From the NCBI GenBank assembly GCA_905221605.1, contig CAJNDS010000485.1, positions 62,001-126,000 of the forward strand: DNA of 64,000 nucleotides. The letters are read 5' to 3'. The notes under the pieces were generated by a model, which was given only the letters and a program-made list of their open reading frames with translations, was not told where the DNA came from and did not search any database. Position numbers and translations under genes: made by a program. Position 1 is the stretch's first letter, and every line of letters starts with the position of its first letter. Shown one piece after another: positions 1 through 11,100 of this stretch. The DNA comes from Symbiodinium natans. Taxonomy: Eukaryota > Sar > Dinophyceae > Suessiales > Symbiodiniaceae.

Positions 1-424
1 ATTGAAGCTTTTACCCCCTTCCCTCTTTAAACTTGACATAGCTCTGGCCTTCAGTGGATTTGTTGAAGTCTTTGTTCTGCAAGAACCACAACCACGCCAC
101 GAATGCTAGGAAAACACCTAGCGGGCTGCACGGACACCACGGAGGCTTGCTGGCTGTGCAAGACGCGCGCCTTGACGGGCACGACGGAAATTCTGGCCCT
201 GCAAGGTGCTGGGCCTTTTGCAATTGCGACGGCGAGCGACCTGTCCACGATTGGGAACTGGCACTTTGGCGTGCTGCAGCTTCTCAAGCCCCGTGGGCTC
301 CACATTGTGCTTCAACTTCTTGTCAAAGAGGTTCTGGAGGCCATAACTACAGACATTTTCCCATCATTGGCCCCGCGGTGTTGGATTCCACAATGAGGTT
401 GGCCGGCCCGGTCGCCGCTGGGCC
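1..424. other. Non-repetitive flank, no gene recognised
   Basis: Mixed-composition DNA with several overlapping short open frames on both strands (up to about 130 codons). None shows a recognisable motif and none is clearly favoured over the others. It ends abruptly where the G-rich simple repeat begins. Confidence 0.4.
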
Positions 425-745
425 CGCCCCCTTCGTACGAAGGGGGGCTTGAAGGGCCCCCTTGAAGGGGGGCTGAAGGGTCGACCTTGAAGGAGGCTTG
501 AGGGGGGGGGTGAAGGGAGGGGAGGGGGGGGGGGGGGGGGGCGAAGGGTCGAAGGCTTGAAAGGGGGCTTGAAGGGGGGCTTGAAGGGGGGGGCTGAAGG
601 GGGGCTTGAAGGGGGGCTTCAAGGGGGGCTTCAAGGGGGGCTTCAAGGGGGGTTTCAAGGGGGGCTTCAAGGGGGGCTTCAAGGGGGGGCTTCAAGGGAA
701 GCTTCACAGGGAGGCTTCAAGGAGGGCCTGAAGGGGAGGTTTGAG
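425..745. repeat. G-rich simple repeat (GGGGGGCTTGAAG-type) with a long poly-G run
   Basis: Tandem, slightly irregular copies of a 12-14 bp unit, GGGGGGCTTGAAG or GGGGGGCTTCAAG. Around 501-541 it contains several long G runs, including one of about 18 consecutive G, so the + strand is a strong G-quadruplex candidate. The Pro-rich or Gly-rich open frames across it are by-products of the repeat. A related repeat occurs at 2262-2370. Confidence 0.85.
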
Positions 746-747
746 AT

Positions 748-1240
748 GCGAGCCTAAACGTCGCGAAGAAGGCCCAGGTGCTCGGCCTCGAAAACTGCTC
801 CCTGCAACCCGTGCGAAGCAAGCCCAGTTATTAGGCCGCTTGAACTGCTCCCTGGAACCTCGCGAAGAAGGCCCAGTTAGTGGGCCTCTCAAACTGCTGC
901 CGAAACGTCGCGAAGAAGGCCCAGTTATTAGGCCTTTTAAACTGCTCCCTGAAACCCCTGCGAAGCAGGCCCAGTTATTAGGCCTCTTAAACTGCTCCCT
1001 GGAACCTCGCGAAGAAGGAAACCCCTGCGAAGCAGGCCCAGCTCTTAGGCCTCTTAAACTGCTCCCTGGAACCTCGCGAAGAAGGCCCAGTTATTAGGCC
1101 TCTTAAACTGCTTCCTGAAACCTCTGCGAAGCAGGTCCAGTTATGAGGCCTCTTAAACTGCTCCCTGTACGGGTTTCCGGGAGCAGTTTAAGAGGCCTAG
1201 TACCTGGGCCTTCTTCGCGCCGTTTACGCCCGCGTCTCAA
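748..1240. repeat. About 50-bp tandem array ending in an inverted copy
   Basis: About seven units of roughly 48-50 bp (one is 67 bp). Each contains CGCGAAGAAGG or TGCGAAGCAGG, then CCCAGTTATTAGGCC and TCTTAAACTGCTCCCTG. The last unit is followed by its own reverse complement: GGCCTCTTAAACTGCTCCC at 1147-1165 pairs perfectly with 1179-1197 across a 13-nt loop, and the pairing continues into CCTGGGCCTTCTTCGCG. The 118-codon open frame across the array is a repeat by-product. Confidence 0.85.
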
Positions 1241-1519
1241 ACCCCCCTTTCAAGCCCCCCTTAAAACCTCCCTCTGCAGCTTCCTCTGATCCCCCCTTAA
1301 AGCCCCCCTTGCAGCCTCCCTAGCCTCCACTAGAAAACATGGGGTTTTCGGCTTAGCCCCTTGCCACACGCACTCGAGATGGGAGGCGTCGGGTACTCGC
1401 AGGTCGAAGCCGCTTCCCCTAGCCTTCCGCTACAAGACATGGGGTTCTTGGCCAAGCCCGTGCCACAACAAAAAAACATATTCAAGCCAAAAACATGCTA
1501 CTGTCCGTGATTGCGTCGT

Positions 1520-3094
1520 AAAAAGTCTCCACACCTTTGATTTTCGAACAATGAAAAACAAAAACAAAACAAGATTTCAGGGGGGTGGAATTTAAACTAA
1601 AATCCCTTCTCTCTTCTCCCTTGATTTTTCGAATAACGAAATACAAAAAACCAAAAAAAACAAGGGGCGTAGAATTTAGAATAACTTCCCTTCTCTCTTC
1701 TCCTCGGATTTTTCGAATAATGAAATACAAAAAACAAAAAAGAGTCGGGGGTGGAATTTAGAATACGTTCCCTTCTCCGACACCGACTACGCACCTCTGT
1801 CCCGCTACCACGTGGTCAACGGCAACGCGGGCGGGAAGGCATCATCTCTTTGGTGACTCTCCAAGACATGCTGCAATATCCAGGCAGACAATACTGTCCG
1901 AGAGATGAAGAACAACCCGTTCTTAAAATGGATGGCAAACATGGTTAGCAATGGTCTGCAGCCTATCACAGGGGTTTGTAAGGGGGTCCATGGGTGCATA
2001 GCTGGGTCCCAAAACAAACGCCGCCTCTAAATCCGAGAACTTGGAAAAAAGACCTTGAACAACAATTATTAAGTAAACCGGAAACACCCGTTATAAGTCA
2101 TTTTTTATTTGTAAGGGTTCAGTCGCTTAGGCCTGGTACGTAAGGCTTCTTTACGAAACCTTACGTCGGCCATTCGCATAAGGATGTGGATCAGATTGGA
2201 TTGCTAGCACGCTATATGGCAAAGCATGGCCAACAGTGTAAGAGCCCAAGGCGGAGACTTCAAGAGGAGCTTAAAGGGCTTGAAGGGGGGCTTTAAGGGG
2301 GGCTTCAAGGGAGAATTTAAGGAGGGGGCTTCAAGGGGGCTTTAAGGGGGGCTTTAAGGGGGCTTCAAGAAAGACACTTTTTTGTTTCATTTTTGGTTGA
2401 CCGCGTGAATTTTGCGCGCTCCGCGCTAACTGCCAGCTTTACTGTGGTCTCCGCCTGTGCCGCTCCTAGTACCCTTTTGGAGGGAAAACCAGAAGGGTGC
2501 CACCCCACATTGTTTGGGTTCAGCAAGGAGTTTCTAAGGTCCCTTTCAGGCCCCCCTTGAAACCCCGCTTGCGGCCTCCCTTTTGCCTAAAGTAAGAAGA
2601 AGATTTCTTAGATTCGCCCCTTGTTGCTTGTCGTCGTCCTGCAAAGCCCGTAGAAAAAGAGAGAAACAAGGATTAGCCTGGATTTCACCCCTCGAGAAGA
2701 CTTGTAGCCCCTACAAGAGGAAAGAGAAAGTGAATTGTTCTAAATTCCACCCTACATTCTTCTTCTCCCTTCTTGTTGGTCGTTCTGCGTAGCCTGTCGG
2801 AAAAGGAGTTCCCCCCTCTTCGTTCTTTGTCGTTCTGCGGTGCCTGGAGAAGGACAGAGGAGTCGAGAATTATCTTTCGAGCCGTCCTCCCGTAGAAGCA
2901 AGGAAAAAAATTGTTCTAAAATCCATGCCCCCTTGCTTCTTGTCGTCCTACTTGAACTTTTTTGTTTTTTGTATTTCGTTCTTCGAAAAATCAGAGGAGA
3001 AGAGAGAGGGATGTTAGTTTAAATTCCACCCCCCTCGAATCTTGTTTTGTTTTTGTCTTTCATTGTTCGAGAATCAGAGGAGTGGAGACTTTTT
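1520..3094. mobile_element. Foldback-type element with long inverted repeats
   Basis: The left arm starts AAAAAGTCTCCACACC at 1520 and continues TTTCGAACAATGAAAAACAA at 1543-1562. The right arm, read on the minus strand, starts AAAAAGTCTCCACTCC from 3094 and continues with nearly the same sequence. The arms match for well over 100 bp, including GGGGGGTGGAATTTAAACTAA. The left arm holds three tandem sub-units of about 86 bp (1535-1765), all with a TTTTTCGAATAA-like core; the right arm has at least two in inverted order. The centre carries a short G-rich repeat (2262-2370) and diverged tandem CT-rich units (2640-2950). No transposase frame is visible. The element class is inferred from the arms; the true ends may be slightly different. 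Confidence 0.6.
2262..2370. repeat. G-rich CTTCAAGGGGGG/CTTTAAGGGGGG repeat
   Basis: Eight or so copies of a 14-17 bp unit alternating CTTCAAGGGGG and CTTTAAGGGGG. It resembles the repeat at 425-745 and lies inside the foldback element. Confidence 0.75.
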
Positions 3095-3289
3095 GGAAGT
3101 AAAGAGCGGGGGGGTTGGGGGGGGCGCAGCCCCCCCCATTTACTTGTTGTAGGGAAGTATCTCCCTCTTCGAGTAGTGGCGGAATTGCCCAGGATCAAGT
3201 TCGCTCCTAAAGGTGCCTGGGGCAGCAGCACCCTTATCATTCTTGGCGTGAAATGAGCTCCGAGGCGATGGAGCTGTCGATGTCGGCCT

Positions 3290-3735
3290 GCGTGGCGTAT
3301 TGCGAAACGTTCAGGGCATCTGGGTGTTCACCTCGGCCTGCGTCTGGGCCGTGGAGCAGGCCTGGCACTCCAGCTGTAGCGTGTTCCCCGAGTTCTGAGC
3401 GTGGCCACGAGGGGCCCCGGTGAAGTGCAGGTTCCGCAAGGCCTGCCCGCTCCCAGGTGGTGTTCCCGCTCCAGGCGGGGGCGTTGGAGACTGCCGCTCC
3501 AGCAAGCAGCCCGTCTGCTTCCGCAGAGATAGGACTAGGATGCGAGCGCTAGAGTCATCTCGTTCAGGATGGGCGCCTGAAGCCCGGTCCACGGGACGTA
3601 GGCGCTCAGGTCGATGCCGCCCACGGCCGCAGCAATCGCAGCATCCACTGCAGTGTGGTGCTATACGGGACCCAGGGTGATGGCTCCGTCGGTTTCGCTG
3701 CTTGTGTATAGTAGCTGCCCAGCGTGGCGAGCGCC
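3290..3735 (-). pseudogene. Virus-type fibre/shaft-like repeat protein, decayed fragment
   Basis: Reading the minus strand from about 3725 down to 3290 gives several short peptides in different frames with the same pattern: LLYTSSETDGAI, then HHTAVDAAIAAAVGGIDLSA with YVPWTGLQAPIL following, then about 250 bp on, QYATQADIDSSIASELI. The recurring Y-x-T-x-x-x-(V/I/T)-D-x-x-I spacing is typical, in my experience, of trimeric fibre or tail-shaft proteins of large DNA viruses and Polinton-like elements. Stop codons and frame changes separate the pieces, so it is not functional. It is head-to-head with the integrase remains at 3800-4530, which supports a common mobile-element origin. The family is inferred from pattern only and could be another repeat protein. 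Confidence 0.4.
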
Positions 3736-3799
3736 CGCTTGGCACCCAAGTGGTACAGGCGGACCGAGGGGAGCCAGAAGCGCACGCTGGGCTTTATCG

Positions 3800-4530
3800 C
3801 GAACGAAATTCAGGAGACGGGGCCTGTGGGCCAGGCGCTGTGCGGCAAGCTCATGGATGAAGCACTGCGGAAGCTGCACCAGCTGGCACGGCGGGAATTC
3901 CCGGACCGGCCGGGCATGACCTCTGCCCGAGCCGCGCAAGCTTTGCGGGACGACGTGGCCAGGCAGATTTTGGCCTCCAAGCCCCGGTTCTTAGGCAAGA
4001 GTGCGGCCGAGGGCCCAAACGATCGGCTGCAAGCTGATTTAGATCGACTTCAACGTCAACACTCGGGGGGCCAACAAGTACGGGCTGATTGTCTCGGATG
4101 TTTTCACCCGAGAGGCAGTGACCAAAGCCCTGCCCGATAAGAAGACAGAGACGGTCTCGGCAGCACGGGAGATCATCGAGGAGGAGACCAATTACGGATC
4201 AAGGGGTTGAATTCAATGGCCTGGAGGGGGCGCTACCGGACCCCGTCCGACATGGGGGCAACTGAAGCGAGCACCTGCCTGACGCAACCTTGGCCTGCAA
4301 CCGCCGGCTCCACGAGCCGTGCACGCCCGAGGATGTGGAGCACCAAAAATCCACCATGTTCCGACTGTACCAGAACAATGCCAAAAAGTCCAGCAAAGAG
4401 AGAGATTGGAGGATATGGGGGCCTTCCAGGCTCCAACCAATGCGCGACGAAGCTTCGAGCCCCAATCTCCGAGACCTTACTAAAGCATGTCTTACCTGTG
4501 GCCCGCGGGAGCGCTGAGCCTAAACGAGAC
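3800..4530 (+). pseudogene. DDE (rve-type) integrase, frameshifted relic
   Basis: An open frame (about 3820-4040) carries DDVARQILASKPRFLGKSA followed by GPNDRLQADL, the usual lead-in to an integrase catalytic core. The homology then jumps frame: from 4043 it continues IDFNVNTRGANKYGLIVSDV and FTREAVTKALPDKKTETV. After another frame change DQGVEFNGLEGALPD (4197-4241) supplies the D-x-G-x-E-F motif with the second catalytic Asp, about 50 residues after the first, as in retroviral-type integrases. Further on, FRLYQNNAKK (about 4358-4390) and, in a third frame, EDMGAFQAPTNARRSFEP (about 4410-4465) look like the C-terminal linker. At least three frame changes mark it as dead. Such integrases belong to Polinton/Maverick, Ginger and LTR elements; I favour the first from the neighbouring fibre-like fragment. 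Confidence 0.65.
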
Positions 4531-4649
4531 TCACCCGCCCGCCAGTACCACTGGCAATCAGGCAGCTGCGAGACTTCAATCCAGGGCCTGCTGCCCCGCC
4601 ATGATTCTTTTTTATGCATGATGAATGAGCTCTAGGTTGTCAGCTGCCT

Positions 4650-4991
4650 GTGAAGGTGTCATGCAAAATCCTTCTGAGCAAAATCTGGTCAACTTGCTGG
4701 ATTGTTGGTCACTACAATGGAAGCATTGCGGACGCCAACGAGGCATTGGCTTGGGATCATGTGACATTTACTGCACCCTGGGACTATGCTTTGGAGGCAA
4801 TGCCCTTGCACGTCGAAAGCATCCGCCATAAAAAGCATGTGTCGCAATCAATCATTTCTTGCGAGATTGCTTTCCAAATGGAAAATGGACTCCCTCGCGT
4901 GATTCTGAACCCTCAGCAGTTCACTTCCAACACCAATCTACAAGAGAACGAAAATCATCCAAGGCGTCCGAGAGAAGAACCTGCTCACTAG
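4650..4991 (+). CDS. Unassigned open frame, possible exon
   Basis: This frame of 113 codons ends at TAG (4989-4991). It is just downstream of the integrase relic. The translation has normal composition, with pieces such as WIVGHYNGSIADANEALAWD and VTFTAPWDYALEAMPLHV, but matches no family I know. There is no ATG in the first 50 codons, so if real it is an internal or 3' exon, or another fragment of the dead mobile element. Coding status is uncertain. Confidence 0.2.
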   Translation: MKVSCKILLSKIWSTCWIVGHYNGSIADANEALAWDHVTFTAPWDYALEAMPLHVESIRHKKHVSQSIISCEIAFQMENGLPRVILNPQQFTSNTNLQENENHPRRPREEPAH

Positions 4992-7858
4992 AAGGCGTGC
5001 AACCTGGGCAGACGAGCAGTGAACGGTTTTGTTAGAGAGATTCAAGAAGGCAAACACAATAGAAACCAACAAACTTGCGCAGCACCGTGCACCTCCTTCC
5101 GCTTTGGAATCTTCATCTTATGCAGAATGCTGAATGATTCCACACCAAGGCGGAACAGCGCTGCCAAACAAACTCTGACAGCACATGCCCGTACGCTCTT
5201 TTTGTCCACCTTGCCAGAAGCTGCTTGAGCCATTCAAATTTCCTGTTAGGGAAAAACAAAGATGGTTCTTCAAGATGTAAATTCCTGCAAGAGCACGTTT
5301 CCAATCAGAATTGTTAGTCTTTTTCTTCGACAGGGTCCATGTCATGCAAGTGACGCCTTTTAGATCCAAGATTCAAATGCCCCGCGCAGTGGCCGGTTTT
5401 TACCATCGCTAGAGGACGAGGCTGGCACTCTTGGTTTGCAGTCTTACAGACGCGCCAGACAGTCAAATTTGCCTCCAGGCACTTACGATTTCTGGAGGCA
5501 CTCACAAGTTCTCGCAGACAGAACTACACACGGCTCCACAAGACACAATACGCTATCAAGGTGTCACTGTCACTGCTTTGGCCAGCTCAGTCACGGATGT
5601 CGTCTTTCAGGTGTGCATTCAAAAGAGTCGCGCTGCATGGGTCTTTTGCCAGCGCGCTTGTGGGAGTGTTTGGTGCCAATGGTGCGCAGTTAGTTGTTTG
5701 GATGTGTTAGAAGCTTCAGTGCTATCTGCTATTCATGCTTCCCACTCAGCGTGCTGAAGATCCGGAGTGTTTGCAGTCAGCGTCTCAAGTGCTTCTGCAC
5801 CGACTGTGTTCTAAAGAAGCTTCGAAACTCAAATTCTGCAAGAAGCACCATCGACCCTACGAGAACATGAAGTAAGTCCATCGACATGAGGAGCTCCCAG
5901 CCTTCAACAAGGTGATAATGGAGCCAGGCAAACACGGGCCATCCAGAACTTCCTGCGGGACAACCCAGCCGGAATATCTCGCAAACAGTAAATTGACTGG
6001 ATCCAGTTCTCAGGCTTTCTTACACTGTCGAGATTCAGTATGACATCGACGACTTTGGTGAACAGGGGAAAGTCTAAGAGTTGGACACGTGAGCAATCTG
6101 ACGTCAAGTTTTGCGAGATGGCAGCGAGTGGAAGCTACGAGATCGAGGGCGACTTGTCAACCTAACTGCAAGAAGTTTCGGTGATGGAGGTTCTTGTCTG
6201 ACGGCCTACCCATACTTTCGCTTTAATGTCTGTGCCAGACGTGGCGCAGCATTGCTGGGTGACGGGCAGCTGAGTGATTGGTGCCGGTAGGTTCTTGTTT
6301 GCATTGGTCTCACCTCGCTGGCCTTGCGTAAAGTTGTCTTGCAATAGGGCCTCTGCGCTAGCGGTTGCTTCTTTGCAGTCACGACTTCTTTTACGCTCGC
6401 TGGCTTGCACAGTTTGACTCTCAAAGTAGTTGTTTCGATCGCAATAGACTGGCCCACTGTGCTGCTGATGTGGTAAAGCGGCGTCCTCTTCAAAAAAAAA
6501 CTTGGCTGGAGTGCTGTGTGTGTGTACGAGATCAGAGAACTCTAATGGAACATTATCCATTATCAGTTCTGAAATGAACCCAGTTTAAGATATTCAGTTC
6601 AGGAAAGACCGGGTGAGCAGACAGAAACTAACGTAGGCGAAGCGAAGCTTGCAGGTACCGCAGGATATGTGTTACCGATGGCAAAGGTGTCATAACCCAG
6701 TGTGGGGTGACTCTAGGACAGGTTGGATGTGAATCAGGGGTATGTTTGGCGTGCTAAAGCAGCCGGGATGTCGGAGACGGATGTGGACATGTCATCTTCC
6801 ACCACCATACGGGCCCTTGAGCTAATGTTGTTACGCAATGTGGAAAAATGGAGAACCCCGCCAATTTGCTGCAATGTATGATTTCCCAAAATCAATGATC
6901 CCGCTGCTTCTGTTTTGTCAGGCGAGTGGAAGGTTTTGGGATACAATTGCAGAACCAAGAATTTGCGATGTGTTATGATAGGCCACATCTTTTCCGCCGT
7001 GTTTCAAAACGTATGACAAACCTGCACCCACGACCCACGACGCATTTTGCATGTGATGTTTTTGTGGTGTTTGTATGTGGAGTTACCAACAGCCATCTCA
7101 ACTCCGTGCTTTGACCTTCCCCACGTAACCGGTACCCAAACGCAGCTGCGCCGCTTGAATGCAACGGTGATTGGTGTATCTTGGAGCTGGAGTCTTTGGA
7201 CACTGCTGCTCTTGTAAGGATGGCATGTAGGCTGGCCTCATGTTCTTTCTGGATATTGCCCGGGCTCTTGCAGTTCGCCAGGGCTGGCGAGGTTTGTGGT
7301 GCAGGCATGTCGCAGCTCTCGTGAAATTGCGATGACATTACTTATGCCACCATCCTCGTTTTGTGCAGGAGATGTTCCTTGTGCATCTCGCGCCCCCGCG
7401 TTGATTCAGCATCTATCCCGCCAGTCGCCGAGTTCGGATTTTCCGTTTTTCGCTCCGTAGTGTCCTGCAGATCTTCAAAGTTGTTCCAGACTCTGCCCCG
7501 CACACGTGGTCTAGTTGAGCCTTCTGGCAAAACCAAGGCCGGGAGCCTTCCACAGGCAGAGTGTTTGCAGGATGGGTTTCAGCTGTCCATGGCCTATGCA
7601 CGTTTAGGGCGAAAGCGTCAGGTATGGTGTGTTGGATTGCATGCAGCATGTGGAAAGAAACACGCCTGCTGCAAGGTGGCACGACCATTCAAGGGAAAAT
7701 TGAGCTTGTCTACAATATGAGTGCATATGCTGGAAAGTCTGCGGAAGAGTTCCATAACATCCAGGACGGCGTGCTGGGGGCATGATACGCCAAGCGATGA
7801 GTAGCTGCTTTCCTGTGTAAGTGCCCACTGAATTGCGTGGAACTGCCAGGACGCAGGC
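4992..7858. other. No gene recognised; short open frames only
   Basis: Mid-GC DNA with scattered open frames of 60-130 codons on both strands, for example 5431-5757 (+) and 6162-6560 (-). None contains a motif I recognise, and none has a neighbour in the same frame that would make an obvious multi-exon model. No rRNA or tRNA was recognised. Confidence 0.4.
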
Positions 7859-8164
7859 ATGCAGGCCATGCAGGAATCTCTTGCGGACGTTATTGGATAT
7901 GGGCTCGCGGCAAGGGACATCGGCCTGCGTTTCGAAGCTCACATAAAGCAGCAGAGTTTGGATATGTTTTGTTTCTTCACCTTCCCGTGCCCGGCAACAG
8001 CAACACCAGATGACGTGACAGCATCCATGTCCAAGATTACGGCGACTTCCTTGAAGGAGGTGCTCAACGCTAAGGCCGCGGCTTTCGGGGCCCATCCCCA
8101 GGACTTTACGGCCTCGGGACTTCTGGAAGCAACAGTCCTCCCGAGCACACCTTCGCACACTTGA
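7859..8164 (+). CDS. Hypothetical 101-residue open frame, possible 3' exon
   Basis: ATG at 7859 (a second ATG follows four codons in), stop TGA at 8162-8164. The translation has a protein-like composition: an N-terminal helical stretch (QAMQESLADVIGYGLAARDI), then FTFPCPATATPDDVTASM and SLKEVLNAKAAAFGAHPQDF with TASGLLEAT following. No family is recognised. It could equally be the last exon of a longer gene or chance; there is no supporting operon or splice evidence. Confidence 0.25.
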   Translation: MQAMQESLADVIGYGLAARDIGLRFEAHIKQQSLDMFCFFTFPCPATATPDDVTASMSKITATSLKEVLNAKAAAFGAHPQDFTASGLLEATVLPSTPSHT

Positions 8165-11100
8165 GGGCTACCTGCTTCTATCTGCCTCGAGAAGCAATTA
8201 AATTACACAAACGCTGCGTGATAGGGCTTGCGCAAGCCTCTTGAAGCACAGTAACCAACGGACGCTCCGCAACTATTCGCACTGCGTGGGCTTCTGCGTT
8301 CAGAATCATGCATGCAGCAAGCGATGTTGAGTCGCTTCCCTTGCCGCTTGCCGCTTGCAAATAGATTCCGCGAACGAGGTTTGCTTTCAATTGCAGACAA
8401 TTGCACTCTTTCCAGGAGTCATCGATGCATAGCATAGCTTTGAGGGCCGGGCACCAACAAAGCGTGTGGCGCAACGGTGAACTTCGGTTTTTTGAGGGTT
8501 GGGTTCATGGTGAAACACCCAAATGCCCTCTTAGAAGCCGTTCCAGACCCTCCGGATCCTGAACAGTAAGGAGCCCCAAGGTCTTCATCCGCACATATAA
8601 TCCTGATAAGCCCACAGCACACCGATGAACCCTCAGTATCCATAACTGAACCTCCTCTTAAGCCTCGTGAGGCATCAGCGGTCATGTTATTCTCGGAGGT
8701 CACTGATAGATTGTTCATGAGGCCTCTCTGTAGACAATTGGTCCGCCGTAGCGTCAACAACAGTGTAACTGTGTGCCAGACAAAAGTTGTGTGACATGAC
8801 AAGGGTTTTTTGCATGAACTGTTTTCGCTGCAATTGACACCCTTGGAGTTTTCAGCATGCTAAAGCTTTAAGGAGATGAACGGACCAGTTGTATTGTGGT
8901 TTTGGAGCCTTCAGTTGCCATGATGTGACACGATATTTGAAAGTGTGCACAGAAAGGGGCTTCGTGAGCTCCAGCCTACACGAAGTCTGTGCCTGTACCT
9001 ACAGGGATGCAGCCAAGCAGTTCCGGCTGAAAGCCTTTTTGGTTACAAGCATCTTTGAAGAAACGATTTGGCCTCGAAATTCGCAAAGGTGCAGATGAGC
9101 CACGCCTTTTTGTTATTGGGCTCAAGAGTCTGAAGAGGGCTTCAATTCCAGCGATTAGGCGTGCTCAAAACCAGTTGCAAGCGCAGCCGTGGCACGCGAG
9201 TTTGAGCCAGTGTTTGGTTGGCAGCATAAAGTTGTATTTTCTGAACTTCCAAGTAAGTGTGCAGCGCGCCCATGGCGGATGGTTTGAGGAGCTGCTATGC
9301 AAGAGCGGAGCCACGCAGCACACGCGGGGCAAGGTTCCAGGTCACCTTCCTTGAACAGACTCTGTAAGGTGAGATAGCCCATAAAGCCCGGTAGTCTGAT
9401 CGAAGCTTAAGCAGACCTTTCTCTGATCACTTAGCCAGGTCTGAGGGTCTGAGGGGGCGTGTGTTTCGCGATTTTTTTCTTGAGAGCGGTTTCCATGCGG
9501 AGGTTCTGCCATGGGGGCCTACAAGATGACGGTCGTCCTGTTCGCCAGACGCGTTGGCTTGAGTTGAGCAAAATTGAGCAAGCAGGCAGCAAGCGGGGCG
9601 TGCAAGGATTGCAGGGGCATCCGGCATGCTGCATGAGTGGCAGCATGACCGCATGACGTATGGATCGTATGGGGGGTGAGGCAAGCAGAGAGGGTGAGCA
9701 TATCCAATCCAATCAGACGCTTTGTCCAACCAGCATCGCGCAGCCGATGGGTGAGGCATCTGCCAACAGAAGCCACTTGCTGCAGTTCTTTCATTGCGGT
9801 CCCTGCCATTCTTGCGGGCTCTCGCGTTTGAAATGCCACCTAAGTATGAGGCCGTCGAAGGTAACCAGAAGCTGCAAAACCACCTGCCGAAGACCCTGAG
9901 ACGCTACCCAGAAAGAAAGCAGAGGAGCCTCAGCACGCCAGGGATCGGTGCTTCAGTCACAGGGAAGTGCTGAAGCCTCCCAAGGACAGCTCCTTGTGCC
10001 GAGGGCTCTGCCTGTTTTCGTCCAAGCGTGCGACTCCGAAGGCTAGCCTGTTGGAAGCTCTCGCTCCTCTGTGGCGTGGGTTTGTGCTGGATGTGCTGAG
10101 TGAATGCTGGGAAACCGCAGACTCTCACTCATAGTGTCATCACCGTTCTAACCCATGGATGCCACAGATTATCAAAAGCTTCTCGGGTCTGCCGCGACCT
10201 CCACCCAGGCAAGGGCTCGAGCAGTCACAGGCTCTCATTGGGCGTAAGAGCATCAGACACCACTGCCAAGCCGTTCAGGAAGGTGTTTCTCCTAAAGCAC
10301 GCCGGAGGTCTGCAATTCATTTGCAGAAGGGTGCGCCGTCAGATGTGGACAGCAGGGCTTCCTCTAACCCTCGGAGCCAGCCACCGGAAACACGTATGAC
10401 GTGCTGCCGAAGCTCTCAGCCTCTCTACCACCACAACAAAGCTTCAAACTTCCAAGCAAACTTTCGATGGCCGTGGCGATTCGTTGCTCCCTGTCGTCAC
10501 GCGCCATGGCTGTCCCCCACTCAGGTGCAGTTTGTTGTGCCTTGTCTACGAGCCCCTGCCAACATCTTTATAGCAGGTTGTGCGTGAGATCCCCCTCTTT
10601 TGCTACGCGACATGAGGGGGTGGACCTTCCCAAGTGCAACATTGCACTCCGCCGTCTGGCAGCGGTGGAGGCAAACCTGCGACTTCAGACCTTGAAGCGT
10701 CGAACATTGCAATGCTTTCGTTTCCGTTGTTTCCGCCGAAGGTGAAGATATTGGTCTGCCATTAGGAAGCGCACTAGCCGCGAAACAACAATCTCCTTTC
10801 GTGTGTTCTTCTTCCTTGGCTTCTAGGCCTCATCGGAAATCTTGAGGCCACTGGCGGGCTGGTCCCTTTTCGATCCTCTTCGAGGGCTACAGCTATAGCC
10901 TAGCCCGGAAGAAGACTCCGGGAAACTAGCGGCTGTTTATGAGCGGGGCTCCTGACGCCATCCCTGGCAACCCATCATCTCAAAAATCCAAGGCCTCCAT
11001 TGCTGCTGACTGCTTTTGGTCTCTTCAACGTCGGGCCACAAGCAACCCTGTGTGTAGGAGCACCGTTCCGCCCCACGTCCCTGCTTGTGTGCATCAGAGC

